Assembly: GCA_900550695.1 (NCBI GenBank)
Contig: URTF01000065.1
Span: forward strand, 1-11,164
DNA from: an uncultured Ruminococcus sp.
GTDB taxonomy: Bacteria > Bacillota > Clostridia > Oscillospirales > Ruminococcaceae
DNA: 11,164 bases
Direction: 5' to 3'
A program made the position numbers and the translations under genes. A model generated the notes under the pieces. The model ran no database searches and was not told the DNA's origin. It saw nothing but the letters and a program-made list of their open reading frames with translations. How positions within the stretch are numbered: the stretch's first letter is position 1; every line of letters starts with the position of its first letter. Below are positions 4,956 through 11,164 of the stretch, piece after piece.

Positions 4956-6446
4956 TTATACAATGCTCTCGCCGCGGATAAGCTTAGATACGCTGTTAGC
5001 GGCAAAAAGAAGAATTACGCTGATAATGGACTTGACCATACCGATAACGGTCGAGATCGGGATAAGTCCGCTTGTGATACCGAGGTTATAAACGTAAAGG
5101 TCGAGAACTTCGACACTGTTCTTATTGATAGAATTGGAGAATACGAGGTACTGTTCCATACCGTTTGAAAGGATATTTGCAATGGACATAAGGAGAAGTA
5201 CCATATATGTAGGGATAAGCTCAGGGATCGTGATATACCACATCTTTGCGAAACGTCCTGCGCCGTCAACGGTAGCTGCTTCGTAAAGCTGCTGGTCGAT
5301 GCCCGAGATCGAAGCGATGTAGATGATAGCGCTCCAGCCGAGTCCCTTCCAAAGTCCCCATGCGAGCATCTTGAGCCACATATGCGAATCGCTAAGGAGG
5401 TAGTTTGTCATTGTCGGGTGACCTATCGATGTGAGGAATGTGTTGATAAAGCCGTCAGTTGAGAATATCGCAAGCGCAATAGCGTAAACAAGTACCCAGC
5501 TGATGAAGTTCGGGATAGTTGTGAATGTCTGTACCACTCTTCTGAAAGCGGTGTTCTTGATCTCGGAGAGGAAGATAGCGAATACCATCGGTACCCAGCT
5601 CGTTGCGATTCCGAGACCGCTCATTGCGAGTGTGTTCTTTACAACTCGGACAACGTCTTTTCTCGTTGCTGCCGTATTGAAAAGTGACTTGAACCACTTT
5701 AAGCCGACGAACTTGTCCCAAGAGAGCGTTTCGCCTGACTTATAATCGAAGAATGCGTATCTCCAGCCGAAGAGCGGCAGATAGCAGAACACGAATGCGA
5801 GAACGAGTATCGGGAGCATCATAAGGAAAAGTCTGTACTTCGCAGCCATTTCTGCCTTTTCGCCCTTTGTTGCGGGTACAAGAACAAGTTCAGCCGCCGA
5901 TACCAGAAGCGCTACGCCTGCAAGAACGGCATAAAGCCAGAAGATCGCAGGGAAAACAGGGTTTACCTTTTCGATCTTTTCCGAACCGAGAAGCATATCA
6001 TAGGAACGGTAAATCCCGATGAGCGCACAGATCTCAACAACAGAACCGACTATGGTGAAAAGTGTGCTCGTTTTCTTCATTTTATTGTTTCCGAGCGACA
6101 TACAAGCGCCGATTATCATTATCACAACTGCTGCGATGATGATAAGGCTGCTGGCGTTGAGCAGTTTGAACGCTGCCTCGGGGACCCAGCCTCTTGCGAA
6201 TGCACGGCCGAAGTTCGTGATAAGTGTCTTATAAGAAACGCCGCAGGTGAAAAGCGACATATTCTTATTGATCTGATCTGTTACTCTCGCAGCGTTGAAA
6301 TTCGGGAAGAAGAGAATGATGATGTTTATCACCACAGACGCGCGCACGAACCAGAAAAGCACATCGCAGAGCTTTTCACGCGGTGTTCGTTCGACCACTC
6401 TCCTGTTTGAACCGATATCGGCTGCTGATCTAACAGCATCTGCCAT
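4956..6446 (-). CDS. LplB-type ABC sugar permease with long N-terminal membrane extension
   Basis: Partner permease of the preceding YtcP/LplC-type subunit. The canonical LplB-like domain spans ~203-496: LFLMMLPILVLAFVFCYLP opening, FKSLFNT, TIPNFISWVLVYAIA and the EAA loop LYEAATVDGAGRFAKMWYI (388-406). It ends in the family-typical SVSKLIRGESIV. About 200 residues precede it, with four more hydrophobic segments (~31-47, 99-117, 127-147, 165-190), making 496 residues against about 300 for LplB. The ATG at 6446 is chosen because GGAGG (6456-6460) lies 9 bases upstream; a TTG at 6473 is inside the leader hairpin and lacks an SD. It is first in the operon and activated, I infer, by the divergent AraC regulator. 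Confidence 0.92.
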   Translation of the reverse strand: MADAVRSAADIGSNRRVVERTPREKLCDVLFWFVRASVVINIIILFFPNFNAARVTDQINKNMSLFTCGVSYKTLITNFGRAFARGWVPEAAFKLLNASSLIIIAAVVIMIIGACMSLGNNKMKKTSTLFTIVGSVVEICALIGIYRSYDMLLGSEKIEKVNPVFPAIFWLYAVLAGVALLVSAAELVLVPATKGEKAEMAAKYRLFLMMLPILVLAFVFCYLPLFGWRYAFFDYKSGETLSWDKFVGLKWFKSLFNTAATRKDVVRVVKNTLAMSGLGIATSWVPMVFAIFLSEIKNTAFRRVVQTFTTIPNFISWVLVYAIALAIFSTDGFINTFLTSIGHPTMTNYLLSDSHMWLKMLAWGLWKGLGWSAIIYIASISGIDQQLYEAATVDGAGRFAKMWYITIPELIPTYMVLLLMSIANILSNGMEQYLVFSNSINKNSVEVLDLYVYNLGITSGLIPISTVIGMVKSIISVILLFAANSVSKLIRGESIV

Positions 6447-6471
6447 TTTCCTGCACCTCCAAAGTTTTAAC

Positions 6472-6518
6472 AATCAAAGCACCTATACAATACAAAAAGT
6501 ACACACAAAGCCTTGATT
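6472..6518 (-). promoter_or_regulatory. Leader hairpin of the permease operon
   Basis: Within the ~97-base leader, minus-strand AATCAAGGC (6518-6510) pairs with GCTTTGATT (6480-6472): nine pairs with one G-U around a 29-base T-rich loop. There is no T run after the stem, so it is not a terminator; mRNA stability or translation control is possible. Confidence 0.3.
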
Positions 6519-6549
6519 ATTTTGTAAAAATATGCTACAATGTAAACAA

Positions 6550-6578
6550 ATTATATCACAGTTTCATCACCTTTTCCA
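6550..6578 (-). promoter_or_regulatory. Promoter of the permease operon
   Basis: Minus strand TGGAAA (6578-6573), 17-bp spacer, perfect TATAAT (6555-6550) with extended -10 TGA. The weak -35 (four of six) fits a promoter needing an activator. Transcription should start near 6543, leaving ~97 bases of leader. Confidence 0.7.
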
Positions 6579-6582
6579 TAAA

Positions 6583-6615
6583 AATAGTGACATTTTTTAG
6601 CACAATAATGACATT
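6583..6615. promoter_or_regulatory. Paired direct repeats, likely AraC-family operator
   Basis: AATAGTGACATT (6583-6594) and AATAATGACATT (6604-6615) match at 11 of 12 positions and start 21 bp apart, two helical turns, so both face the same side of DNA. The nearer copy ends 4 bp from the permease -35. Two direct repeats ~21 bp apart with one abutting the -35 is the classic layout for AraC-family activation. An inverted partial copy, AATGTTA, lies at 6621-6627. Confidence 0.7.
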
Positions 6616-6638
6616 AACAAAATGTTACGGGTTATAAA
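6608..6638 (+). promoter_or_regulatory. Possible promoter of the AraC regulator
   Basis: ATGACA (6608-6613), a long 19-bp spacer and TATAAA (6633-6638). Its -35 overlaps the distal direct repeat, so regulator binding would also affect its own gene. TATGAT at 6651-6656 is an alternative -10 without a good -35. Confidence 0.3.
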
Positions 6639-6680
6639 CCGATTACATTGTATGATTATACAAAAGCAGGAAAAATCAAA

Positions 6681-7538
6681 ATGAAAGTATTTCACCTTAA
6701 AGAATTCACGGGAGAGAGCGGTTTTCCGTTCCATATTCTGCAGGATAATCACGAAAACACCTTTCCTATCCACAGCCACGCCGACTTCATCGAGCTTGCA
6801 ATAGTCATAGGAGGGAGCGCATCGCATATTGTCGATGATGAATGCTTCCCTATCAGAAAAGGAGACGTCTTTACCATAGGAAAAAATATGTCGCACGGCT
6901 TTTCCGATGCCGTCGGATTCCGGATATGCAATATAATGTTCAGTCAGGAGGATTTTTTCGGCGGACATTCGGATATTTGCGATTCACCGAGTTTTCGCTC
7001 GCTTTTTTACGGAAAAAACGGACTTCAGACGAAGCTGACGCTGCCGCCCGAAGAGTTTATACGTGTGTGCGAGATACTTAAAATGCTGCAGACCGAGTAC
7101 AGCACCGATTCGGACGGACGGGAAACGCTGATACGCTCTTATTTTATGATGCTTACGGTGATGCTTTCACGGCTTTACGCCTCAAAGGAGTCGGGCAAGA
7201 ACCGAAGCGCTGAGAACATCACAGCTGCGGCTGAATTCATCGAGCGAAACTTCACCGAAAAGCTCACTCTTGATTCGATAGCCGAAGTAACGCACTATTC
7301 TTCACGGCACTTCGTGCGGATTTTCACCGAGACCTATCACCAGACACCGCAGGAATACATACTCTCGCTCCGACTTCGGCGAGCGTGCAATCTGCTCGAA
7401 GAGGGCGAGCTTTCTATTGAAGAAACCGCACAGCAGAGCGGCTTCGGCGACGGAAACTACTTCTGTCGGGTATTCAAAAAGCAGACGGGCGTGACCCCCG
7501 GAGAATACCGCCGCACGGCACAGAAAAGGAAAAACTGA
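6681..7538 (+). CDS. AraC-family transcriptional regulator
   Basis: Sugar-responsive DNA-binding regulator, 285 residues. Residues ~20-85 form a cupin-like ligand domain, with HSHADFIEL (31-39) and the GDVFTIGKNMSHGF segment (61-74). Residues ~180-280 form the AraC DNA-binding domain: first helix-turn-helix around LTLDSIAEVTHYSSRHFVRIF (196-215), second around IEETAQQSGFGDGNYFCRVF (246-265), and the family ending KKQTGVTPGEYRR. The ATG at 6681 with weak AGGA (6668-6671) is chosen over TTG at 6648, which has no SD. It is transcribed away from the permease operon; direct repeats between them suggest it activates that operon and perhaps controls itself. The inducer is unknown. Confidence 0.93.
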   Translation: MKVFHLKEFTGESGFPFHILQDNHENTFPIHSHADFIELAIVIGGSASHIVDDECFPIRKGDVFTIGKNMSHGFSDAVGFRICNIMFSQEDFFGGHSDICDSPSFRSLFYGKNGLQTKLTLPPEEFIRVCEILKMLQTEYSTDSDGRETLIRSYFMMLTVMLSRLYASKESGKNRSAENITAAAEFIERNFTEKLTLDSIAEVTHYSSRHFVRIFTETYHQTPQEYILSLRLRRACNLLEEGELSIEETAQQSGFGDGNYFCRVFKKQTGVTPGEYRRTAQKRKN

Positions 7539-7549
7539 AAGGATAAATT

Positions 7550-8200
7550 ATGACCAAGAAAGAAAGAGCGGCGGCTGCCGTTGAGGGACTTGAAAAGCTT
7601 TACCCCGATGCGATATGCTCGCTCGTTTACGAAAAACCCTATGAGCTTCTGATAGCGACCCGACTTTCGGCACAATGCACGGACGCAAGGGTAAACATCG
7701 TCACAAAGGAGCTTTTTGCGAAGTTCCCCACCCTGAAAAGCTTTGCCGATGCGAAATGGGAGGACATTGCCGAGATCGTTCGTCCATGCGGACTTTACAA
7801 GACGAAAGCGCAGAGCATCGCCGAGATGACCCACACATTATATTATGACCTTAACGGCGTTCTCCCCGACACGGTGGAGGAGCTTATAAAGCTGCCCGGT
7901 GTCGGAAGAAAGACCGCTAACCTCATCGTAGGTGATGTTTTTCACAAGCCTGCCGTTGTAACGGACACACATTTTATACGGATCTGCGGCAGGCTCGGAC
8001 TTACAGCGAACACCGAGCCGCAAAAGGTCGAGGACGATCTGCGCAAGCTTCTTCCTCCCGAAAAAAGCTCCGATTTCTGTCACAGGATAGTTCTTTTCGG
8101 GCGTGAATACTGCTGCGCAAGAAACCCGAAATGTGAAGTCTGTCCGCTAAGAGAACAGCTTGGCGGATACAAATGCAAATTAAAGGACAAGAAAGCATAA
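7550..8200 (+). CDS. nth: Endonuclease III (DNA glycosylase/AP lyase)
   Basis: Base-excision repair enzyme that removes oxidised pyrimidines and cuts the abasic site; 216 residues, as in E. coli. The helix-hairpin-helix LPGVGRKTAN (115-124) holds the catalytic Lys121, and D139 in VVTDTHF is the catalytic Asp (E. coli Lys120 and Asp138). LSAQCTDARVN (39-49) is the conserved early motif. The C-terminal Fe-S loop has C188, C195 and C198 at the normal 6 and 2 spacing. The fourth Cys is C209, ten residues on rather than the usual five; position 204 is Leu. AAAGGA lies before the ATG, 11 bases after the regulator stop, and recQ starts on the next base after its stop. Co-transcription with both is likely. 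Confidence 0.94.
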   Translation: MTKKERAAAAVEGLEKLYPDAICSLVYEKPYELLIATRLSAQCTDARVNIVTKELFAKFPTLKSFADAKWEDIAEIVRPCGLYKTKAQSIAEMTHTLYYDLNGVLPDTVEELIKLPGVGRKTANLIVGDVFHKPAVVTDTHFIRICGRLGLTANTEPQKVEDDLRKLLPPEKSSDFCHRIVLFGREYCCARNPKCEVCPLREQLGGYKCKLKDKKA

Positions 8201-10201
8201 ATGAACAAATTTGAAGTTTTAAAACAGTATTTCGGACACGATGACTTCCGAAACGGTCAGTCCGAGATAATCGATAATATCCTCGCAGGAAAGGACGTTC
8301 TTGCGATAATGCCGACGGGTGCGGGAAAATCCGTCTGCTACCAAGTTCCTGCGATGCTCCTTGACGGGATAACGATAGTCATTTCGCCGCTCATCTCGCT
8401 GATGAAGGATCAGGTCGAGAGCCTTGTCCAGTCGGGCATTCGTGCGGCTTACATAAACAGCTCGCTCAACTCTTCGCAGTACCGTGAGGTCATCCGCCGT
8501 GCCGAAAACGGCGAATACAAGCTTATCTACGTTGCCCCCGAGCGGCTCGTCACCGACAGCTTTCTCGCCTTTTCCGAGAACAGCAATATCTCAATGGTAA
8601 CGGTCGATGAATCGCACTGCGTTTCGCAATGGGGTCAGGATTTCCTCCCAAGCTATCTTAAAATTCCCGAGTTCATCGGAAAGCTTTCACGCCGACCTAT
8701 CGTGACCGCTTTCACAGCTACAGCGACCGAACACGTTAAGGAGGACATTTCCGCACTGCTCGGACTGCGCTCCCCTTTCACGATTACAACGGGCTTCGAC
8801 AGGCAGAACCTCTACTTCGAGGTGCGCAGACCTGCCGAACGCCTTAATGAGCTTATGAAGATCGTTGACGAGAACCGAGGAAAAAGCACTATCGTCTACT
8901 GCGCAACAAGAAAAAACGTTGAAACCGTCTGCGATGCTTTGTGCGAAAAAGGCTATTCCGCAACACGCTATCATGCAGGACTTTCGGACGATGAACGCCG
9001 CCGAAATCAGGACGCTTTTCTCTACGACAAATGCGGCATAATGGTCGCAACGAACGCTTTCGGAATGGGCATCGACAAATCGAACGTTTCGCTCATCATA
9101 CATTATAATATGCCGAAAAATATCGAAAGCTACTATCAGGAGGCAGGCAGAGCGGGACGTGACGGCGAGCCTGCAAGCTGCATACTTCTCTACAGCGGTC
9201 AGGACGTTGCGCTCGCACGTTTTCTCATCGAAAATTCCAATGACGGCAATGAGGAACTGACCGAGCGTGAAAAAGCCGAGCTGCGTTCCCGTGATTATGA
9301 GCGACTTAAACAGATGACCTTTTATGCAACGACCACCGATTGTCTTCGTGCGAGCATACTCAAATATTTCGGTGAAAAGCCACCCGTTTTCTGCGGTCAC
9401 TGCTCCAACTGCTGCACAAGCTTTGAAACGGTCGATATCACCACTGAAGCACAGAAAATAATAAGCTGCGTTTACCGTATATGCAACCACAACGGGCGCT
9501 ATCTCGGCAAGGCTGCGATAACGGATATTCTCCGCGGCTCAAAGGCAGAGAAGCTCAGACAAAACGGTTATGACACACTTTCGACCTACGGCATAATGGC
9601 TGATGTGCCTACGCACAGGATAAGGCTCATCATTGACAATCTCATCGAGAAAGGGTATCTTAATGTGCACGGCGGTGACTATCCCGTTGTTGTTCCGACA
9701 GACCTTGCGGCGGCTGCGATAAGGTCGGGACAGCGTTTTGAAATGAAGCTGCCAAAAGAAGTTCACCGCATTACGGCAAAGGAAAAGCCTGCGGAATTTC
9801 CCGTCAATGCGGAGCTTCTCGCAAAGCTCAAATCGAAACGAATGGATATTGCCGAAAAAGCACATATCCCTGCCTACCTCGTTTTCACCGATGCAACGCT
9901 TCGTGATATGTGCCGCAGAATGCCCTCGACCCCAGAGGAGTTTCTCGGTGTTTCGGGTGTCGGACGCAAGAAATGCGAAAGCTACGGCGAGGATTTTCTT
10001 GCCGTTATAAAAGAATTTTCGGGCGAAGCCAAAAAAGGCGGCTCACCGTCCGAAGTCAAGGGCGGTTGGACGGTCGATGAAACGGAACGTCTGCGTGATG
10101 AAGTCGAAAAAGGTCTTTCGCTGACGCAGATAAGCGCACGGCACGGCAGACCTGCAAACGATATCCGCAAGCGTTTGCACGAAACAGGGATACTCAGATG
10201 A
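8201..10201 (+). CDS. recQ: ATP-dependent DNA helicase RecQ
   Basis: 3'-5' superfamily 2 helicase for recombination and fork repair, 666 residues. The order is Walker A MPTGAGKS (37-44), motif II DESH (136-139) in place of the commoner DEAH, aromatic-rich loop SQWGQDFLPSY (142-152), TAFTATAT (169-176), STIVYCATRKN (229-239), motif VI QEAGRAGRDG (313-322) and zinc site C381, C398, C401, C404. A winged-helix RQC region (~415-510), an HRDC domain (~537-605) and a small C-terminal helix-turn-helix-like segment (~622-665, starting GWTVDETERL) follow. The ATG abuts the nth stop, so translation is coupled. Loop residues equivalent to E. coli His156 and Arg159 are Gln146 and Leu149. A long antisense frame overlaps but shows no features. 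Confidence 0.96.
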   Translation: MNKFEVLKQYFGHDDFRNGQSEIIDNILAGKDVLAIMPTGAGKSVCYQVPAMLLDGITIVISPLISLMKDQVESLVQSGIRAAYINSSLNSSQYREVIRRAENGEYKLIYVAPERLVTDSFLAFSENSNISMVTVDESHCVSQWGQDFLPSYLKIPEFIGKLSRRPIVTAFTATATEHVKEDISALLGLRSPFTITTGFDRQNLYFEVRRPAERLNELMKIVDENRGKSTIVYCATRKNVETVCDALCEKGYSATRYHAGLSDDERRRNQDAFLYDKCGIMVATNAFGMGIDKSNVSLIIHYNMPKNIESYYQEAGRAGRDGEPASCILLYSGQDVALARFLIENSNDGNEELTEREKAELRSRDYERLKQMTFYATTTDCLRASILKYFGEKPPVFCGHCSNCCTSFETVDITTEAQKIISCVYRICNHNGRYLGKAAITDILRGSKAEKLRQNGYDTLSTYGIMADVPTHRIRLIIDNLIEKGYLNVHGGDYPVVVPTDLAAAAIRSGQRFEMKLPKEVHRITAKEKPAEFPVNAELLAKLKSKRMDIAEKAHIPAYLVFTDATLRDMCRRMPSTPEEFLGVSGVGRKKCESYGEDFLAVIKEFSGEAKKGGSPSEVKGGWTVDETERLRDEVEKGLSLTQISARHGRPANDIRKRLHETGILR

Positions 10202-10248
10202 AAATTTCCGCAAAACCGCAAAATTCTTCTGTACAAGCGGAAATTTTT
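10201..10248 (+). terminator. Terminator after recQ
   Basis: A perfect 11-bp stem AAAATTTCCGC (10201-10211) and GCGGAAATTTT (10237-10247) with a 25-base loop, followed by T. It starts on the last base of the recQ stop codon. The stem is AT-rich at its base and the loop long, so strength is uncertain. Confidence 0.6.
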
Positions 10249-10258
10249 ATGCTATAAT
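10230..10258 (+). promoter_or_regulatory. Promoter of the DUF1444-like gene
   Basis: TGTACA (10230-10235), 17-bp spacer, perfect TATAAT (10253-10258) with extended -10 TGC (10250-10252). The -35 lies in the loop, and the spacer covers the 3' arm, of the recQ terminator. Confidence 0.6.
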
Positions 10259-10292
10259 AATAGTTGATTTTGATTGAAAGAAGGTGCTGCGT

Positions 10293-11123
10293 TTGAACGG
10301 ACTTATGGAAAAGCTGAATGACGTCCTGAAAAAGGATAAATTCGGTTCGGAATTCAAGGATCTGCTGAAAAAACACAGTCTTACCGTTTCCGAAAAGAAC
10401 GGCGGCCGCTATCTGCTGACGAACGGCGTTTCCGACTTTTCCGTTGACACCTCTAAGGCTCGTTCGGAATATGAAAGCGCACCTTCGCCCGAGCTTTTGA
10501 CTTCGCTTATGCAAAAGCTGGAGCAGGAAATAGATATGGAGATACGAATGGTTTCGTTCACGAACGGTCAGGAATTCCTGCGGCTTGCGATAATGCGTGA
10601 AAAGGACGTTCGCCCCGGAATGATAAGCGCCGAATTCGCAGGAGGACTCTGCAAGGTCATTGTCTGCACCGCCGATGATACGAAGCTTCGCCCTCTTGAC
10701 GAGGCTGTACTCAAACGCTGGGGAATGCCCCGTGAAGTCGTTTTCTCCGTTGCAGACAGAAATATGTGCAGGCTGCTTGCCAAGACCAAGGTCAAGAAAA
10801 CGAGCATCGCCGAGGGCGTGAACGCAATGGAATTTGACCTGCCGTGCAAGCATCTCGGAGTTTCGTTCATTCTCTGCAATGATTTCCGTCAGGTCGTCTA
10901 CAATTATATGGGTGCGAAATTTCTCGTCGTTGCGCCGTCCTGCGAAAGCATTCTCATTCTTGAAAATATAACGAACAATATCCTCGAAAAGCTCGGAAAA
11001 GAGATCGTCCGTGAGTACAAACGCTCACCAAATCCGCTCACAACGGACGTTTTTCTTTTTACGCCCGATAAAATACAGATCGCAGGACATTTTTCCGTGA
11101 AAAGCAATAAAGGTCACCTCTAA
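10293..11123 (+). CDS. DUF1444/DUF5688-like protein of unknown function
   Basis: Soluble protein of 276 residues without signal peptide or membrane segment. The layout resembles B. subtilis YtpQ (DUF1444): a charged N-terminal part, an IRMVSF strand (84-89), a central RPLDEAVLKRWGMPREVVFSVADRN segment (133-157), and a C-terminal beta-rich part with FLVVAPSCESILILENI (210-226). The same outline occurs in the DUF5688 family of gut Clostridia; I cannot separate the two by eye. No catalytic motif is evident. TTG at 10293 is the preferred start because AAGGTG (10281-10286) stands 6 bases upstream; GTG at 10284 lies inside that site and the ATG at 10314 is too distant. It has its own promoter. The last 41 bases of the window show no clear terminator or gene. 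Confidence 0.72.
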   Translation: MNGLMEKLNDVLKKDKFGSEFKDLLKKHSLTVSEKNGGRYLLTNGVSDFSVDTSKARSEYESAPSPELLTSLMQKLEQEIDMEIRMVSFTNGQEFLRLAIMREKDVRPGMISAEFAGGLCKVIVCTADDTKLRPLDEAVLKRWGMPREVVFSVADRNMCRLLAKTKVKKTSIAEGVNAMEFDLPCKHLGVSFILCNDFRQVVYNYMGAKFLVVAPSCESILILENITNNILEKLGKEIVREYKRSPNPLTTDVFLFTPDKIQIAGHFSVKSNKGHL

Positions 11124-11164
11124 AAACCACCGGCTAAAGCCTTAGCACCTCATCTGCTTGCAGA

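Larger units (their letters stand above)
6536..6652. repeat. Two inverted copies of TACAATGTAA flanking the divergent promoters
   Basis: TACAATGTAA (6536-6545) reappears inverted as TTACATTGTA (6643-6652), 97 bp between. Each core is itself a palindrome, TACA-A/T-TGTA. The first spans the predicted start site of the permease operon; the second overlaps the regulator's leader or -10 region. They may be sites for a second regulator, or chance in AT-rich DNA. Confidence 0.35.

Noticed and set aside
8687..9490. Long open frame antisense to recQ (267 codons, minus strand)
   Set aside because: It lies fully within recQ, shows no recognisable family features, has an odd Cys/Ala/Val-rich composition, and is explained by the codon pattern of recQ.
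11124..11164. Terminator after the last gene
   Set aside because: Only a weak 5-bp pairing (GCTAA with TTAGC) is visible and there is no T run before the window ends.

Overview
The window looks like ordinary chromosome of a low-to-moderate-GC Gram-positive anaerobe. A Ruminococcus-like member of the Clostridia/Oscillospiraceae is the best guess. The signs are strong GGAGG-type Shine-Dalgarno sites, near-consensus SigA promoters, occasional TTG starts, an rpsF-ssb-rpsR operon with a Cys-containing S18, and an LplB/YtcP-type sugar permease pair next to a YesL-like (DUF624) gene and an AraC regulator. This assignment is inferred from gene content, not from a marker gene.

Layout. Positions 1-243 hold no recognisable gene: an imperfect inverted repeat (37-92), a plus-strand terminator and a bidirectional terminator. 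A minus-strand gene (242-1087) encodes a CheW-like coupling protein with a zinc-binding CZB domain nested inside the CheW fold. A divergent region of 318 bases carries its promoter and two tandem promoters for rpsF-ssb-rpsR (1406-2532), which ends at a terminator. An AT-rich VanZ-like membrane gene with its own strong promoter follows (2652-3170). It ends at a long perfect hairpin and a small tandem-repeat patch (3207-3270).

On the minus strand, 6446 down to 3268 is a sugar-uptake operon: an unusually long LplB-type permease, a YtcP/LplC-type permease, an internal terminator, then the DUF624 gene. No substrate-binding lipoprotein or ATPase is encoded here, so both must come from elsewhere. 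An AraC-family regulator is divergent from the operon (6681-7538). The intergenic region contains two near-identical 12-bp direct repeats set 21 bp apart and abutting the operon's -35, an arrangement typical of AraC activator sites. The regulator is followed closely on the same strand by nth (endonuclease III) and recQ (DNA helicase), which may share its transcript. After a terminator that contains the next promoter, a DUF1444/DUF5688-like gene (10293-11123) closes the window.

I did not find a clearly new multi-gene system. The most interesting items are the CheW-CZB nested architecture, the roughly 200-residue multi-helix N-terminal extension on the LplB-type permease, the AraC operator layout, the atypical fourth Fe-S cysteine spacing in Nth, and substitutions in the RecQ aromatic-rich loop.
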